Below, piece by piece: positions 51,984 to 63,300 of a DNA stretch of 64,000 nt. Each line of letters begins with the position of its first letter. Within the stretch, counting starts at the first letter, position 1. The stretch is from Paenibacillus sp. FSL H8-0537 (GTDB lineage: Bacteria; Bacillota; Bacilli; Paenibacillales; Paenibacillaceae), in NCBI RefSeq assembly GCF_038051995.1, contig NZ_CP150290.1:3276001-3340000 (forward strand), given 5' to 3'. A program made the position numbers and the translations under genes. The notes under the pieces were generated by a model. It saw only the letters and a program-made list of their open reading frames with translations. It ran no database searches and had not been told where the DNA came from.

Positions 51984-54008
51984 ATGCTAGTATTAGGTCT
52001 TAATGGCGGCATAGAATTGCCGCATGAGGATTTGAAGGTGTTTGGCTACGGCGGAATTGCGCACGACTCTGCTGCTGTTCTTATTAAAGACGGGGAGGTA
52101 ATTGCCGCCTCAGAGGAAGAAAGGCTGAACCGGGTGAAGCATACCGGCAAGGCTCCGCTGCAAACGATCCATTTATGCTTGAAGCGGCTCGGTATTACGT
52201 TTGCGGATATTGATAAGGTTGTTATAACGACAAGAGAGCAGGAGACCAACCTGCTTGTGCGGGATGAGTTTTTCTATCGCGACTCCTTGCATAAAAATAC
52301 GAGAGAGCTGCTGGTAGATTTCTTTTACCAGATTGACGGCACGAAATACGACCCGAATAATATCGTTTTTGTCGACCACCACATTTGCCATGCAGCCAGC
52401 GCGCATTTCATGTCCGGCTTTGACCGCAGCTTGACGGTTACGATTGATGGGGAATCGCAGGAGGGGTACGCCGGCTATATTATTAGTGCCGAAGGAACGA
52501 GCTTCAAAATCCTTGACCGCATCTCCAATGAAAACAGCTTGGGCTCCTTCTATATTTCGGTTATTCGCATGCTGGGCTATCACCAGCACGATGAATACAA
52601 GGTAATGGGACTCGCGCCGTATGGCGATCCAAGCAAATTCAGACGGATGCTCAGAAAAGCATATGTCCTGCTTCCCGAAGGCAAGTTCAAAATTAATTTG
52701 GCCTGGTCAACTGCACTTTTCGATTTTATGACGCCAAGAAAGAAGGGCGGTCCGATTACTCAGGAGCATATGGATTTGGCCGCTTCCCTGCAGGAGGCGC
52801 TCGAAACGATTGTCATGCATATGCTAACGCATTATCAGCAGGCAACCGGACATACGAAGCTTGCCATGGCAGGCGGTGTAGCGCATAACTGCTCCATGAA
52901 TGGAAAAGTACTTTATGCTGGGCTTTTCGATGAGGTTTTCGTACAGCCGGCTGCACATGATGCAGGCAATGCGCTGGGTGGTGCCTTGTTCGTATCCAAT
53001 AAATTTGCGCCTGACAAGTCGCTGGAGAAGCTGCAGCATCTGTATTGGGGAAGCGAAATTCAAGGCAATGAGGGCTTGGAGCAAATTTTAAAACGGTGGG
53101 AACGTTTCGTCAGCTTCCGCAAGGTGGACAATATCGCCGAGGAGACAGCCAAGCGAATTGCGGATGGGGCCGTCTTTGGCTGGGTTCAGGGGCGCTCTGA
53201 ATTTGGTCCGCGTGCGCTAGGCAACCGCAGCATTCTTGCTGATCCAAGGCCAGCGGAGAACAAGAGCATTATTAACGAGATGGTGAAGAAACGGGAGGGC
53301 TACCGGCCGTTCGCGCCATCGATTTTGGAAGAGCATGTGGGCGACTACTATGAGATGCCGCGTACGAAAGCGCCTTACTCGTATATGAATTTTGTACTCA
53401 TGACAAAAAAGGATAAGCAGCCGCTGCTTGGAGCCGTTACACATGTGGATGGCACCGCTCGCATTCAGACGGTCTCAAAAGAAACGAATGAACGGTATTG
53501 GGAGCTAATTAATGAATTCCGGAAATTGACCGGGGTGCCGATTTTGCTGAACACGTCGTTCAACAACAATGTTGAGCCAATCGTAGATTCGGAGGAGGAT
53601 GCGATCGCAAGCTTCCTGACGACGAATATCCACTACTTGGCTATCGGCGATTATATGGTAGACAAAAAGGAAGTAGACAAGGCTGATTATTTGCATATGG
53701 TGCCGACGAGGCTGGTCAATTCAGAATTGAAAAAATCGATTGGCTATTCCGCTGAGGGCACGAAACGCACACTCCATGAAGTAAGGCTTCATTTTGGAGA
53801 TAAATACAAAAAAGCGATACCGGAGGAAATATTCCTCATGCTGGAGCTTTCAGACGGCCAAAAATCGCTGGACGAGCTTGCCGATGAACTCGGCGGCACT
53901 GCACTGACAAAACCGGAAATAGCAGAGCATTTTATCGAGCTTTGGTCGCTTCGGCTCGTTCATCTCAGACCATCCGAGCGCGTGGCAGCCCTATCGGCTA
54001 AGCATTAA
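51984..54008 (+). CDS. NodU/CmcH-family carbamoyltransferase with C-terminal extension (copy 2)
   Basis: 674 residues. ATG 51984 is 6 bp after GGAGG (51973-51977); ATG 51978 touches the site and is less likely. It is a clear tandem paralogue of the previous gene: HDSAAVLIKDGE, EEERLNRVKHTG, HHICHAASAHFMSGF, GWVQGRSEFGPRALGNRSI, LLNTSFNNNVEPIVDS and the same C-terminal extension (LHFGDKYKKAIPEEIFLMLE). Divergence is spread over the whole length, most between residues 95 and 130. Two intact copies suggest carbamoylation at two hydroxyls or a heterodimer. Confidence 0.93.
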   Translation: MLVLGLNGGIELPHEDLKVFGYGGIAHDSAAVLIKDGEVIAASEEERLNRVKHTGKAPLQTIHLCLKRLGITFADIDKVVITTREQETNLLVRDEFFYRDSLHKNTRELLVDFFYQIDGTKYDPNNIVFVDHHICHAASAHFMSGFDRSLTVTIDGESQEGYAGYIISAEGTSFKILDRISNENSLGSFYISVIRMLGYHQHDEYKVMGLAPYGDPSKFRRMLRKAYVLLPEGKFKINLAWSTALFDFMTPRKKGGPITQEHMDLAASLQEALETIVMHMLTHYQQATGHTKLAMAGGVAHNCSMNGKVLYAGLFDEVFVQPAAHDAGNALGGALFVSNKFAPDKSLEKLQHLYWGSEIQGNEGLEQILKRWERFVSFRKVDNIAEETAKRIADGAVFGWVQGRSEFGPRALGNRSILADPRPAENKSIINEMVKKREGYRPFAPSILEEHVGDYYEMPRTKAPYSYMNFVLMTKKDKQPLLGAVTHVDGTARIQTVSKETNERYWELINEFRKLTGVPILLNTSFNNNVEPIVDSEEDAIASFLTTNIHYLAIGDYMVDKKEVDKADYLHMVPTRLVNSELKKSIGYSAEGTKRTLHEVRLHFGDKYKKAIPEEIFLMLELSDGQKSLDELADELGGTALTKPEIAEHFIELWSLRLVHLRPSERVAALSAKH

Positions 54009-54017
54009 GGAGTCGGG

Positions 54018-54731
54018 ATGAAGAAGCTGAAGCTGCTTGCCTTTCCTTTTGCCGGTGCCTCGTCCATGTACTACTACAAGTGGAAAAAACATATGCCCGA
54101 CCATATTGACTTTGTGCCTGTGAAGCTTGCAGGCAGAGGTGCCCGGCCAAGAGATCCTTTGTACAACACCTTTGATGAGGCGATTGAGGACGTGTATGAG
54201 CAAATCGACAAGATTATTGACGATGGCCCTTATGCTTTTTTTGGCCACAGCATGGGTAGTATGCTTGCTTTTGAATTGTCGCATAAGCTGAGGGAACAAA
54301 AACGTCATGACCCTACGATGATATTCGTGTCTGGCAGATGGGCTCCCCATATTACAAGACCGGATTTAGTGAATCCAAGTACGCCAGACGAGCAGCTTAA
54401 AGAGCGGCTGCTGGAGCTTGGAGGAACATCTCCGGAGCTGTTTGAAAACCCGCTGCTTGCGGATGCATTTCTTCCAATATTGCGGGCCGATTTTTATGCG
54501 ATGGAATCCTATGTTTATGACGGCAGCAGAGAGCCATTGTCAACAGCCATTAATGCGATGACAGGCGTGAAAGACTGGGATGTCAATAAGCGGGATTTTG
54601 CCGAATGGGGCAAACACACGACTGGCGAATTTTCAGTCCATAAATTTATGGGCGGACATTTTTATATTAACGACAGCTTTGACACGGTCATTCAGCATAT
54701 CAATCGCACCTTGCTTAGCAGCGTACGCTAA
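54018..54731 (+). CDS. Type II thioesterase (GrsT/RifR-like)
   Basis: 237 residues of alpha/beta-hydrolase fold. N-terminal LLAFPFAGASSMYYYKW is the family mark; the nucleophile is Ser78 in GHSMGS; the acid lies in the GVKDWDV region and His214 in MGGHFYIND completes the triad. Such enzymes clear wrong or stalled acyl groups from carrier proteins. ATG 54018 follows AAGGAGTCGGG, 9 bp after the carbamoyltransferase stop, so it is co-translated. A release role for the finished chain is possible. Confidence 0.93.
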   Translation: MKKLKLLAFPFAGASSMYYYKWKKHMPDHIDFVPVKLAGRGARPRDPLYNTFDEAIEDVYEQIDKIIDDGPYAFFGHSMGSMLAFELSHKLREQKRHDPTMIFVSGRWAPHITRPDLVNPSTPDEQLKERLLELGGTSPELFENPLLADAFLPILRADFYAMESYVYDGSREPLSTAINAMTGVKDWDVNKRDFAEWGKHTTGEFSVHKFMGGHFYINDSFDTVIQHINRTLLSSVR

Positions 54732-54789
54732 GCGAGCGAATTGACCTTTGCGCTGAACCTATAAAACGAATGGGGGTGAGCCAGCGGTT

Positions 54790-57345
54790 ATGGACAAGCA
54801 GCAGCTCATGCATCATATTTTCGCAGCAAACCGTGAAATAGTTGATCGGGGAATCACATTTATCAACGAGGCAGACGAGGAAGAGTTTGTCTCCTACCGC
54901 CAGCTTTACGAGCGTTCGCTATGTCTGCTCCAGGATTTGCGTCATCACGGGGTGCAAGCGGGCCACGAGCTGTTGTTGCAAATACAGGATAACCGGTTGT
55001 TTCTTGAGGTTTTCTGGGCTTGCATACTGGGGCGGATCATCGCCGTCCCGGTAACCGTGGCAACCAATGATGAAACGAAGCTGAAGGTGAATAAGGTGTG
55101 GGGCAAACTAAGCACCCCGCATATTATTGGCAGCGAAGCAACGATGAACGGTTTGGCTTCATTTGCAGAGGAGTACGCGGAATGTGGTCCAAGTGTGGAC
55201 GTCATGAAAGCCCGATTTATAAACACGGCGTCCTTAAAAGGGGAAAGCATTGCGGATCTTATGGAGGCTGAACCGGAAGATATTGCATTTATTCAGTTCT
55301 CTTCTGGATCGACGGGCGACCCGAAAGGTGTGGTGCTAACCCATAGCAACGTTATGGCGAACGTCGCAGCCATGCAGAAAGTATGGAATTTAGATGCAGG
55401 GGGGCGGGTATTAAGCTGGATGCCTCTCACGCATGACATGGGTTTAATTGCGATGCATCTACTGCATGCCTATACACAATCCTCGCAGTTTATTATGCGG
55501 ACGAAGCTGTTTATTCTTAACCCGCTTCTGTGGATAGAGAAGGCCAATAGGCACCGCATTAATATGCTGTACAGTCCCAATTTCGGCTATAAATATTTTT
55601 TGGCCTTTTACGATCAAGAGCATGACTACGGCTGGGATTTATCCGGCCTTTCCTGCCTTTGCAACGGGGCCGAGCCCATATCAACGGAAATTAGCGAGCG
55701 TTTTATGGAGCAGCTAGCAAAGTATAATCTCCCGCAGACAGCCATGAGACCAGCATACGGGCTTGCAGAGGGAACGGTTGGCGTTTGCTTCACCCCTCAA
55801 CATGAGCCGTTCAAGGCAGTGGCTGTGGACCGAAGATTTCTCCAAGTAGGAGAGACCGTGCGTTTGCTTGAGCGAGGGGAGCCAAACAGTCTGCTTTATG
55901 TAGATGTAGGTGGTTCTATTGAAAGCTGCGAAGTAATGATTGGGGATGAACAGGGCAGGCCGCTTCCTATGTCTACGGTCGGTTACATTTTAATTAAAGG
56001 GCCGAGTGTCACCCGAGGGTACTATAACGAACCGGAAGCAGCTGAAAGGCTGGCAGATGACTGGCTGAATACAGCAGATATTGGATTTATGCTTCATGGG
56101 CGGCTAGTCCTTGTTGGAAGGGCAAAGGACATATTGTTCGTCAACGGGCAAAATGTTTTCTCCCATGACATTGAAAGAGTGGCGGAGGAAGTAGACGGGG
56201 TCGAGCTATGGAATGTCGCAGCCTGCGGAACGAAAGGGAAGCTCGCGGATACGGAGGAAGCATGCCTGTTCCTGTTGTACAGGGGTAAAAATCTGGAGGC
56301 GTTCTGCGAGCTTGCCAGCCGGGTCAAGCGGCATATTCACCGGAAGATGGGCATCTTTGTCGACCATGTTATCCCTGTCAAATCCATACCCAAAACAACG
56401 AGCGGAAAAATACAGCGCTATAAGCTGGGTGAGCAATACACGAGCGGGCAGTTTGACTCGCTCATTCGTGACATGGAGAGCATCAAAAGCAAGCAGGCTG
56501 CCTCCGAAAATACAGAGCAGCTGCTGCTGAGGCTCTGCCAAGACTTGCTGGGGCGGGAGCTTGGTATCCACGACCATTTTAATGAAAGCGGAGGCAACTC
56601 GCTGATTCTCACCCAGCTCTCCGATGAACTGGAAAAATGGCATGGCTGCAGCGTATCCGTGCCTGATCTGTACAAATATCCGACGATTGCTAAACTGACT
56701 GCGTTTATCGACCGCGGCGGGAGTCTAAGCCTACCATCCGTCAGCATGGATGAAGCCTACTTTAACAAGGAGGGCAGTCAGGGCGTTTCAGCCTTTGAGG
56801 CTGAGCTGGATTCCGAAACATGCAGCGTGCTTCAAGCTATGGCTGATGAGGCGAAGACGGACCTCAAGCATGTCCTGTTGTCCGGTTTTCTTTATTTGCT
56901 GAAGCTGGCATCCGGTGAGGACACGATTCATGTTCAAGTGGCGGCTGATGAAAATCAGTTCCGCTCGCTGACCATCGATTTTGCAGAGGTAGATTCCTTG
57001 GAGACGCTGATTGAGCTTGCTGTAACGAAGCTGGAAGCCCCTAGCGGCAATGAGGATGGAGATGAATCCGTCTACACGGCCAAGGATCTGGATCGCATCC
57101 AGCAAAGTGAAGAGCTTCGGATTTTGCCGCTCTTCGTTATTCAGGCAGATGCCGCATCCACGCAAGGTCAATGGCTTGAAGTGTTTGATCTTGTGGTCGA
57201 GCTCGCAGAATACGATGAGCAAGTCGAGGTGCTGTGCGGCTTTAACTCCCGAAAACTGAAGGAGCACAAAATAAAGGAGCTTTTTACCCAATACATGCTG
57301 TTGCTCGCTGATATCGTGGAGAATAGCGATAAGGTTTCGGTCTAG
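54790..57345 (+). CDS. FAAL-like acyl-AMP ligase fused to an ACP with a degenerate condensation-like tail
   Basis: 851 residues. Residues 1-560 form an adenylate-forming ligase with FSSGSTGDPKGV, WMPLTHDMGLIAMHLL (the FAAL-type MPLxHDMGL word), YGLAEGTV and C-terminal PKTTSGKIQRYKL with the catalytic Lys. An ACP follows, with Ser604 in ESGGNSLILTQL. The last 200 residues (LLSGFLYLLKLASGEDTIHV, then FNSRKLKEHKIKELFTQYML) resemble the end of an NRPS condensation domain, but the HHxxxDG half is missing. It would activate a carboxylic acid and load it onto its ACP as starter for the PKS encoded next. Confidence 0.9.
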   Translation: MDKQQLMHHIFAANREIVDRGITFINEADEEEFVSYRQLYERSLCLLQDLRHHGVQAGHELLLQIQDNRLFLEVFWACILGRIIAVPVTVATNDETKLKVNKVWGKLSTPHIIGSEATMNGLASFAEEYAECGPSVDVMKARFINTASLKGESIADLMEAEPEDIAFIQFSSGSTGDPKGVVLTHSNVMANVAAMQKVWNLDAGGRVLSWMPLTHDMGLIAMHLLHAYTQSSQFIMRTKLFILNPLLWIEKANRHRINMLYSPNFGYKYFLAFYDQEHDYGWDLSGLSCLCNGAEPISTEISERFMEQLAKYNLPQTAMRPAYGLAEGTVGVCFTPQHEPFKAVAVDRRFLQVGETVRLLERGEPNSLLYVDVGGSIESCEVMIGDEQGRPLPMSTVGYILIKGPSVTRGYYNEPEAAERLADDWLNTADIGFMLHGRLVLVGRAKDILFVNGQNVFSHDIERVAEEVDGVELWNVAACGTKGKLADTEEACLFLLYRGKNLEAFCELASRVKRHIHRKMGIFVDHVIPVKSIPKTTSGKIQRYKLGEQYTSGQFDSLIRDMESIKSKQAASENTEQLLLRLCQDLLGRELGIHDHFNESGGNSLILTQLSDELEKWHGCSVSVPDLYKYPTIAKLTAFIDRGGSLSLPSVSMDEAYFNKEGSQGVSAFEAELDSETCSVLQAMADEAKTDLKHVLLSGFLYLLKLASGEDTIHVQVAADENQFRSLTIDFAEVDSLETLIELAVTKLEAPSGNEDGDESVYTAKDLDRIQQSEELRILPLFVIQADAASTQGQWLEVFDLVVELAEYDEQVEVLCGFNSRKLKEHKIKELFTQYMLLLADIVENSDKVSV

Positions 57346-57367
57346 CGAACCGCTGAAGAACAGGGGG

Positions 57368-60300
57368 ATGAAGTTGAAGACGAAATCGCCGGATTTGACG
57401 CAATTGCGTCTAAGAAGCCAGGACGAGCTGCCAACGGCAGCCATAAAGGAAGCCAATCACCACGATATTGCCATCATCGGTATTTATACGCGTTTTCCAA
57501 ATGCCCGCAACACAGAGGCGTTCTGGCAAAATATTAAAAATGGGGTAAGCTGCGTCACGAAATTTCCGGAAAAGCGTCGGGAGGATGCTGATCGGTATGT
57601 CAGATATTCGGGACAAGCGGAACTTCCCTACTCCAACGGCGCTTATCTAGAGGATATTGACGCATTTGACTATTCTTTCTTCAACATTCCGCCGAAGGAA
57701 GCGCTGCTGATGAATCCTCGTCAGCGTGTATTTCTAGAGGCAGCATGGAATGCGTTTGAAGATGCAGGTTATGGGCCGCAGCAGCTTTCTGGCAGCAACA
57801 TCGGGGTTTATGCCGGCCATATCGGAGACGTTGAAAGCTATGTATACCGGGAGATGATTGAAGCCGTTGATCCCACCTTGGTATCGGCAGCGATGCCGGG
57901 AAATTTATCTTCTATTATTCCAAGCCGGATTTCCTATTTGCTTAACTTTAAGGGGCCAAGCATGACCGTGGACACCGCATGCTCTTCCTCGCTGATAGCT
58001 GTCGATCTGGCCTGCCAGGCGCTTCGCCGGGGAGACTGTGAAATGGCGCTGGCTGGCGCTGTCCGCATTAACCTGCTTCCGCAAAACAAAAATCACGCGA
58101 AGCTGGGCATCGAGTCTACGGATGATGAGACCCGCGCCTTTGACGATGAAGCCGACGGATCGGGAATGGGGGAAGGCGCAGCGATTGTTCTGCTCAAGCC
58201 CCTCAGCAAAGCTAAGCGGGATGGCGATTCGATCTATTGCGTCATCAAGGGCAGCGCGGTGAATCAGGATGGCGCTTCCATGGGGATTACGGCTCCGAAT
58301 CCTTCCGCCCAAACGGCCGTTCTAAGTAAGGCTTGGAAGGAGGCGGGCATTGACCCAGCAACGCTTGCCTATATCGAAACACATGGCACGGGGACAAAGC
58401 TGGGCGACCCGATTGAAATTGAAGGAATCAGCAAGGCGTTCGAAAAATATACGGACAAGAAGCAGTTTTGTGCCATCGGATCAGTGAAGACGAATATTGG
58501 ACATCTCTATGATTGTGCAGGAATAGCCGGGCTAATTAAAGCGGCACTGGCGCTCAAGCATCAGCTGCTTCCGCCAAGCATTCACTTTAAGACGCCGAAT
58601 AAACAAATTCCGTTCATCGATTCGCCGGTATACATAAACACGTCCCAGAAGCCATGGGCGCAGGGAGAGGCTCCAAGGCGCTGCGGTGTCAGCTCATTCG
58701 GCTTGTCGGGTACCAACTGTCATATGGTGCTGGAGGAATATACCGCTCAGGCCGCGACCACTGAACTGGCGGCAGCCGCCCCGGAGCAATCGTATATGAT
58801 TCCGCTATCGGCGAAAAGCGAGGAAGCGCTGCATACGCTGCTTCTCCATATGGGCGAATATTTTGAAGGGGAACAACGGGCCAGCCTTAAGGATATTAGC
58901 TATACGCTGGCGGCAGGGCGCGATCATCATCCGCTTCGTCTCGCTTTTATTGCCACAGATATCGCCGATCTTAAGCAGAAGCTGCATCAGCTAATCGCAT
59001 GTCGGCAGCATCTAACGAGCTTGGATGTTCCCTGGCTTTCTTATGGTACATCGAAGCTGGCAGGCGATCATGCTCATTTCGCACAGCTGGCCGAGCAGCT
59101 TGTCAAACAGTTGAAAACCGCTGCCGTGCTTGAGCGCCCAGAACTGCTCCAGCAAATCGCAGAGCTGTATACAGCTGGAGCGGCTATTGGATGGTCCGCT
59201 ATGTACAGAGGAAGCAGAGCCAAAAGGGCGCATATCCCCGTTTATCCGTTTGAGCGGAAGCGCAGCTGGCTGCAAATCCCAGAGTCTGCACCTGCTGAGC
59301 GTGCAAACGCACTCTTTTACACGATGAAGTGGATGGAGGAGGCGGCAGATCATCGCACCCGCACCATGCGGGGGGAAACGGTCCTTATTATGGGCGAATG
59401 GCATCAGCTCTCGCAGCAGCTAGAGGAGGAAGGCGTTCATTGCATACATGTTAAGCGGGGCTCGCACTACCAGGTGCTTAGCCCGGAGTCCTACATCATC
59501 AGCGAGAAAGAGGAAGATTACGACAAACTGACGGAAGCCATTAAACATGTGAATTTCACAAAAATACTGCATTTGCTTTGCTACAACGGACCGAATGAGA
59601 TGATGTCGGTGGAGCAGCTAAGTGAAAGACAAAGCTTAGGCGTATACAGCTTGTTCCATTTGACTAAAGCGCTCCTGAGAGCAGGCGTTGGGCATAAGCA
59701 TGAAATCATTATCGCAGCCGACTATGTGAACCGGATTACTGGAGAGGAAGCGTGCCTGAAGCCAGAAAACTCGCCATTGTTCGGCTTAGGTAAAGTCATT
59801 GGCATTGAATACCCGCATATTACTTGCAGAGCGATAGATGTAGATGCTTCGACTGCTGCACGCGATGTCATTTCGGAGATGGGTCTTAACAAAACGACCT
59901 ATCAGATCGCCTATCGGAACGGCAAGCGTTTTGCAGAAATAATGGAAGAGACGGATGTTGAGCAAATGCAAGGCAAGCCCGTTTCTATGAAAGAGGAAGG
60001 CGTGTATGTCATCACAGGCGGCGCTGGAAACCTCGGGCTGCTTACGGCGAAACATTTGGCGTCAAAAGGGAAAATAAATCTGGCGCTGTTAAACCGTACC
60101 CCGCTGCCGAAGCAGGAGGACTGGCCCTCGTATTTGGAGCAGGATGGCGGATCACGGCTGCATGACACCATCAAGAAGCTGCAAGAAATTGCTGCTACTG
60201 GAGCACAGGTAGAGTGCATCCCGCTTAACGTCACCTCCTTGGATGAAATGAGCGCCACAATGGAGAGGCTGCGGCAAAAATATGGAAAAATAAATGGCGT

Positions 60301-63300
60301 CATCCATGCGGCTGGCGTAGCGGGCAGAGGCTTTCTCATTCGCAAGGACACTGCCGTATTCGAAGAGGTGCTAAATCCGAAGGTTACGGGTACCTGGATT
60401 TTAGATAAAGTTACCGAGCAGGATGAGCTCGACTTCTTCGTTTTATTTTCGTCAGGCGTTGCCCTTGTTGGAGAGATGGGGCAAGGCGATTATACAGCTG
60501 CCAACTGCTATCTGGATGCTTTTGCTGATTATCGGAGGAAGCTCGGCAAGCCGGCCCTTTCCATCAACTGGGTCGTATGGGATGGGGCGCGAATGGGAGA
60601 AGGAACGAGCGAAACGATCGACAGCATTTTCAAAACGCTGCCCCGAGCATTAGCGCTCCATGGATTCGATCAAGCCGTCAGCAAAGATCTGGCCCGTGTA
60701 TTAATCGGTGAAGTGAATACGTCTAATCCGAGCGGTTTGGAGCTGTTCAGCAAAGATGTATTCCACTTGCCGGAAAAGCTGCGAGCTATCATGTTTAGTG
60801 ACAGCAGCAGGGAGCAGGCAGTTCTAGGCAAGGCGCTGCCTATGCAGGAAGCGAAGGTGAAGCTTCTAGGCAGCAAGAACGGCTCTTACTCCGAAGTGGA
60901 GCAGACGCTTGCGGGTCTGTACCGCGAGGTGCTCGGTTACGAGGAGCTGAGCATCCACGATACGTTCTTCGAGCTAGGCGGAGATTCGGTGCAGCTGCAT
61001 CGCCTGCATAAGCTGGTAGATCAGCGGTACACGGGACAAACCTCAATAGCCGATTTATTCGCTTACGCTTCAATAGCCAAGCTGGCGTCATTTTTGACTA
61101 AGGAAGACGGCAAAGCGGTCAAGCAAAATACCGCTGCTAGGCATGTCCCTGCCTCGCATGATGATGACATAGCTATTATCGGAATGTCTGCGCTGTTTCC
61201 AGGAGCAGATTCCGTTGACCAATACTGGACTAACATCAGCAATGCCGTAGATTGCACGGGACCTATCCCGCAAGAGCGGCGCATTTACGCAGAGGACTAT
61301 CTGGCAGCTACAGGACAGTCTCCTGACGAACATCCCGGCTATATGGACTGCGCTTTTGTAGAAGGTATTGATGAGTTTGATTACCGGTTTTTCCGAATAT
61401 CGCCGAAGGAAGCTAATTTGACCGACCCTTGCCAGAGGGTGTTTATGCAGAAGGCGTGGCATGCTATTGAGGATGCGGGGTATGGCGGTGATAAGCTGCG
61501 CGGCAGCCGAACAGGCATTTATGTCGGGTTTGCCAACATTATTCGCGATTCGTATCAGAAGATGCTGACCGATGTTGATCCTGTCATGATGTCGGAAGCG
61601 ATTGTCGGCAACGTATCAGCGATGCTTCCAAGCCGCATTTCCCATTTGCTCGATTTGAAGGGGCCGACTATGGTCGTGGATACTGCCTGCTCCTCCTCAT
61701 TAGTTGCTGTGCATTTGGCGAGCAATGCGATCCGGGGCGGTGATTGCGACATGGCGATTGTCGGCGGTGTAAAGCTGTTTCTCATTCCGCTTGACCATGA
61801 GCATAACAAAATCGGCATTGAATCTACGGATGGGAAAACGCGCACATTCGACGCCTATGCGGATGGTTCAGGCAGCGGCGAAGGAACAGCGGCCATCATA
61901 CTCAAGCCGCTTAGCAAAGCCAAGGCAGATGGCGATCATATCCATGCCGTTATTAAAGGGAGCGCCATCAATCAGGATGGCGCATCAATGGGCATTACCG
62001 CGCCAAATCCGGCCGCACAGACTGACGTTATAACGCGGGCGTGGGAGAAGGCGGGCATTCATCCGGAGTCGATCGCCTTTTTTGAAGCACATGGCACAGG
62101 TACTGCTCTTGGCGATCCGATTGAAATCAGCGGCTTGAAGCAGGCAATCGAGTCTTATACGGACAAGAAGCAGTTTTGTGCAATCGGTTCTGTAAAGTCG
62201 AACATCGGCCATCTAAACGAAGGGGCCGGAATGGCCTCCATTATTAAATCGGTCATGGCGCTCAAGCATCGGGTAATACCGCCGACGCTCTACTTCCAAA
62301 CGCCAAATCCAAAAATCGACCTGCATGATTCTCCGCTGTTCATCAACGCCCAATCAAGAAAATGGGAAAATGAAGAGCAGCCCATGAGATGCGCGGTCAG
62401 CTCTTTTGGCCTAAGCGGCACGAACTGTCACATGATTATTGAGGAGTACACACCGGAGGTTGCTGAATCTGAAGAGGAAGAGAAGCGGCAATCACCGCCT
62501 CAAATATTGACTTTATCAGCGGCCAGCAGAGAATCGCTTAGAAGGTTGACCCGACATTATGCCGACCGCTTTATGAATGGCGCTGCCGGGACACTTGCTG
62601 ACATATGTTATACGGCGAATACAGGGAGAGGACATTACTCTCACCGCCTTGCCCTTATTGTCTCTGATGGGGCTGACCTGACCGGCAAGCTGAAGCATTT
62701 GGCCGAGCAGGAGACATTCAGCTCGCTTTCAGCGGAAGGTGTTTATTACGGCGAATACCGGGCGGTAAGCGACGAGCGCAGTATTCGCAGCCCAGGCGAC
62801 ATTACAGAGGCGAGAAAAAGCGAGCTCGGACGAGAAGGCGAGCAAGCCGTCTTGGCGTTGGAAAATGCACCGGTGGCATCTCGTACCGAAGCACTGGAGC
62901 AGCTTTGCCAGCTTTATGTGCAGGGTGCAGATATCCCGTGGGAGCAGCTCTATGCTGAACAGCCGCACGCCAAAGTTCAACTGCCGGTTTATCCGTTCGA
63001 GCGGACGAAATGCTGGGCGGACTTCCCTAAATATGCGAAGCAAGCCTTGCTCCATGCTGCTTCTGCTGACACTGCTGTCGTAACGGATAAGCTGCCATCT
63101 GCCTTTACGATGAGCTGGAAACAGCAGGAACGATTAGTGGTTTCAGCGGCCAAGCCCGCTGGTGGTATCACAGTCATCGTCAAGGACAGCGAAGGCTTTG
63201 CTGACCGTTTGGCCAGCGCATTAAGAAATCAGGGCAGGCAGGTGCTCATAGCGCAGACCCCTGATTGGTCCATTACCGAGGAGATGACTGCGGTAGAAGG

